From positions 28,891,446-28,955,445 of the forward strand of contig OY743172.1 of the NCBI GenBank assembly GCA_963555705.1: a stretch of 64,000 nt of DNA. Reading direction: 5' to 3'. The translations under genes and the position numbers were made by a program. The DNA comes from Ligustrum vulgare (lineage: Eukaryota; Streptophyta; Magnoliopsida; Lamiales; Oleaceae). Positions 60,869 through 64,000 of the stretch are shown here, one piece after another. The notes below the pieces were generated by a model that saw nothing but the letters and a program-made list of their open reading frames with translations, was not told the DNA's origin and ran no database searches. How positions within the stretch are numbered: position 1 is the first letter of the stretch; the number at the start of each line of letters is the position of its first letter.

Positions 60869-61095
60869 GTGCTTTACTTTAAGAAAAGGATGTGTTAAAA
60901 TTAATAGAATTGAATGATTATGTTTACAATATGCCAACTTTATACATCTATTTAAACCCATCTCTTTTACACACAACTCTACACATATACACTTATTTCC
61001 AATCTCTTGACAAAATCCACAAGTAAGAGAAATTCAAGGTGGTCAAGAAAGTTTTGGTCCATTTACTACTACACTTCATTTTAATCTTTTAAAAG

Positions 61096-61318
61096 GTAAG
61101 TATATCTTATGTTTTTATGAAAAGTAAGTATGTTTTTATGAAAGGTAAATACACCTTATGTTTTTATGAAAAGTAAGTATGTTTTTATGATAAGTAAGTA
61201 TATCTTATGTTTTTATGAAAAGTAAGTATGTTTTTATGAAAGGTAAATACACCTTATGTTTTTATGAAAAGTAAGTATGTTTTTATGACAAGTAAGTATA
61301 TCTTATGTTTTTATGAAA
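61096..61318. repeat. Tandem repeat, 98 bp, 2.3 copies
   Basis: GTAAGTATATCTTATG occurs at 61096, 61194 and 61292. Each unit is itself built from four related TATGTTTTTATGAAAAGTAA-like subunits. Confidence 0.85.
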
Positions 61319-61832
61319 ATGTTTGGATCATTGCTATGAAATCAATCTCACAAGATTGTTATGGGTTCCATATGATATGTTTATGATTATGCTAAGGGGA
61401 CCGGAGTTTAGTAGCGCTACACATAAGAATTCTTGCCATTTAAGTTCGGTAAAATTCTTGTGTCTCCCTATGTTTATGAGTATTTCGATCCTATCCTATG
61501 TTATGATGAAAATGATCCATATGCTTTCAAAAGAAAATTTATGCTTGGTATACTTACTGGGATTTTATAAATCTCACTCCACGATATTTACCATTTTCAG
61601 ATAATTGAAGGTTCGAGGCGGTCAACATGGAAGTGGCAAAAGTGGTTAACATTGATGAGATAATTATGTTGAACTTTATGTAAGAAAATTATGTTCTATT
61701 TTTATTCACAAATAAAATTATGGGATTCTAATTATTCTTTTGAATAATTTTACATTACTATTTAAGTCTCGATAATATGATATGAGTCACTTTTAGGGGC
61801 ACTCGAATGGAAGAGAATTCGGGTCGTCACAG

Positions 61833-61846
61833 TTGGTATCAGAGCA
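61833..61846 (+). other. Primer-binding site (tRNA-Met)
   Basis: TTGGTATCAGAGCA directly follows the LTR end at 61831. Confidence 0.9.
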
Positions 61847-61888
61847 AAGAGTTTTAAAAACGATTCTGTAGATTTTTGAAATTTTATT

Positions 61889-61931
<43 letters not shown>

Positions 61932-62109
61932 CTATTCACGTGAACAGTAAAACGACGTGCTATTCATGATGAACAGTGAACGAAATCACTATTCATTATA
62001 AAAAAAAAAGTTGAATTTTCACATGTCAAGTATGGTTATGATTTTGAAAAGCATGATGAAATTTGATGTGCGAATTTCAAGGACAAAATTCATTTTAAGC
62101 AAGGGAGTT
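61847..62109 (+). mobile_element. Remnant interior and polypurine tract
   Basis: After about 45 bp of leader comes a run of 35 A (61894-61928). Sequence ending in AAGCAAGGGAG just before 62110 follows, typical of a gypsy 3' polypurine tract. The whole gag-pol is missing. The LTR to the right (62110) differs from the one to the left, so the two ends belong to different elements. Confidence 0.5.
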
Positions 62110-64000
62110 TGTAATGTCCTGAAAATTTTATGGAATATAATTAGTTAGTGATATGATGTTTATATTGATGTCTTTGATAAATTTCTAGAAGTTCGGGGAC
62201 TAAAGGAAAAATAAGATTTGACGATAAATTTTATTTGGGTTAAGTTATTAATTATTGATGGGGAGATAATTACTATATCGATATTGGATTTGTTTTGAAG
62301 ACTGTGATTAATTAGGAATTATGATTCAAGAAAATGTTGATTTGGATACAACCACATTAAATTATTGTTGATTAAAGGAAAATAAGATTATATGAAATAT
62401 TTTAACTCATCACTCTACTATGTCACTCTCCACGTATTGACTCCTCGAACCAGGTATGTTATATGCTTTGCAAGTCATTTACGATTTTATTAAGACATGT
62501 TAAGTATGAAATCTTCATATGTTATGAATCTTTATGTGTTACACATAATATACATGTCAAGTATGATATAAATTGATAGAAGACTCAATTTTTTTTATTC
62601 TTTTCAATGTAGAATCATGAGACAGAGAGGATATTTATATGAATTTTGGTGCATATTAAGCTTAGTAAGATTGACTCAATTAGAAATTAAGTTGGGTTGT
62701 AACTTTTGCCCAAAATATATGGAATAATATATTAAACAAACAAAATTGATAATGAATTCGTACAATAATTTATCCCTTTATCACTACCTTTGTGTAAAAA
62801 CAAGGGAAAAACTGTGGATGGTTATTAGTACTTCTTCTTCAAGTTTCAATTTTCGGTTCAATAATTTATCCCTTTATCACTACCTTTGCTTAAAAGCAAG
62901 GAAAAACTGTGGATTATTATTGGTACCACTCTTCAAGTTTCAATTCTGAAAAAAAAAAAAAAAAAAAAAAAAAAATTCAGAAAGAAAAGAAAGAAAGAGA
63001 ACGGGTGTTGAGCATAATGGGAATAATATGACTTAAGAATGATTTTCAAAATAATTGTTGTCCTCGAGTTTAGAAATGATAAACCTTAAATGGACTTTGC
63101 ATAATTGATTTTAGACATGGCATTAAGTATGAGAAGTCAACAGAAATGATTAGAAATATGTTCAGATTATCTATCATTTAGATTTAATGAGAAATAGCGA
63201 GCCAATTTTATGAATTTTTATGAGATGTTAAGATTATAAGTGATATGATTTTAATGAGAATTTTATGAGAAGCATTATGAAGTTAGAGATTTAAAGATTT
63301 GGTTATTGGGAATTAAGTAATGGATATTATGTTGAGTAAGTGAATTATGCCTCTATATTGAAGAGAAATTTATTATGAACTTTGGCCTTGTGATTAAATT
63401 TTGGGAATATGATTTATGACTTATAAATATAAGTATGAGTAATCTTTTGAGCCAATTAAGGTATTGAAAGAAGTGATATTGTGATATTGACGACTATGAT
63501 TTGAAATTTCTATGTTGAGGAATTATGAATTGATTTTCTGGAATGTTTTTTTTATGATATTGAAGTTTGATGAAATTGTGGTCAATTTTTAGATCGTTGT
63601 GATCAAATGTGGAATTATTTATTATTGTGAGTTATGAAGTATGCTTACGGTTTGAATAAGTCCAAATTTCAAAGGAAACTCTGCTTAGAATTTTATCGTT
63701 TGGAATTAAGAGCATAGTATGGTATGCAATCACTAAGAGAATTGAGGTTAGACATGCAAATTCATTTACATCACAAACGAGATTTAGTAGATGATAACAG
63801 AGATATTTATTATTTTCTCGTAAGGAGAACACACAAGAGTCACATTGGAAAGAAATACATGAAACACGCAAAATCAAAAGAAAGCAACATGGGAAATTCC
63901 TCAAATTGAGAGATGTGTTTCCGGAGTAGCCGTATCCTACCACCTCTGACCTTTTGAGGAAATAAAGAAACCTTCAAAGAGGTGTGTTTCGAGAGTAAGA
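62110..64000 (+). repeat. LTR-like sequence running to the window end
   Basis: It begins TGTAATGTCCTGAAAATTTT after the polypurine tract, matching the general start of gypsy 3' LTRs. It is non-coding and AT-rich. It contains a 96-bp tandem duplication (62763-62947, CAATAATTTATCCC at 62763 and 62859) and an A-run at 62949-62975. The right limit is not in the window or not recognisable. Confidence 0.5.

Larger units (their letters stand above)
60085..61831 (+). repeat. 5' LTR of another gypsy element
   Basis: It begins TGTAGCGACCAAG and ends GGGTCGTCACA, then a one-base spacer and a tRNA-Met primer site (61833). The length is 1,747 bp. It contains two tandem-repeat blocks (60380-60868 and 61096-61318). 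No partner LTR is in the window. Confidence 0.75.

Overview
The window is nuclear DNA of a flowering plant. It is AT-rich, has one long gene with many GT-AG introns, and is otherwise mostly transposable elements (Ty1/copia, Ty3/gypsy including Athila, Helitrons, Tourist-like MITEs). The gene's protein and the retroelement types suggest a eudicot, perhaps an asterid; the species cannot be told from the sequence alone.

The one clearly functional gene is ARC3, a chloroplast-division FtsZ regulator, on the minus strand at 6399-23699. I could join 16 exons with consistent splice sites and phase into a 2,340-bp CDS (779 codons plus stop): transit peptide, FtsZ-like domain, variable linker, C-terminal MORN repeats. 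Its introns are swollen by insertions: a decayed copia element in antisense (16.7-19.8 kb), a small deleted LTR element in sense (11.5-12.9 kb) that itself carries a MITE, several other MITEs, and a tandem duplication that copied the start of exon 4.

From 1 to 6 kb lie AT-rich DNA, Helitron-type 3' ends, a cluster of GC-rich hairpins (4.74-4.86 kb) and two MITEs. From 23.7 to 31.4 kb are Helitron termini, tandem repeats, a broken acidic ORF and a possible GRF-type zinc-finger gene relic. A full-length but dead Ty1/copia element with both LTRs occupies 31.4-36.2 kb. From 36.2 to 45 kb there is no recognisable gene; it holds an 860-bp DNA transposon, a minus-oriented Helitron end and a probable solo LTR.

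From 45 to 64 kb is a nest of Ty3/gypsy elements. An 11.07-kb Athila-like element (46119-57190, minus) with a GTATC target duplication sits inside the tRNA-Met primer-binding site of an older gypsy element, whose 5' LTR is left of it and whose gag continues to the right. That gag is in turn cut by further LTRs (57.8, 60.1 and 62.1 kb). The Athila element carries gag, protease, RT, RNase H and integrase remnants and a third ORF of the plant-transposon-protein type. An unusual array of ACGGCCGT-core palindromes, several in pairs about 21 bp apart, occurs both in its LTR U3 and upstream of the third ORF.

No CRISPR, operon-like or bacterial feature is present, and I found no convincing tRNA or rRNA gene. 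The most unusual signals are the palindrome array, the insertion into a primer-binding site, and the duplicated exon start in ARC3.
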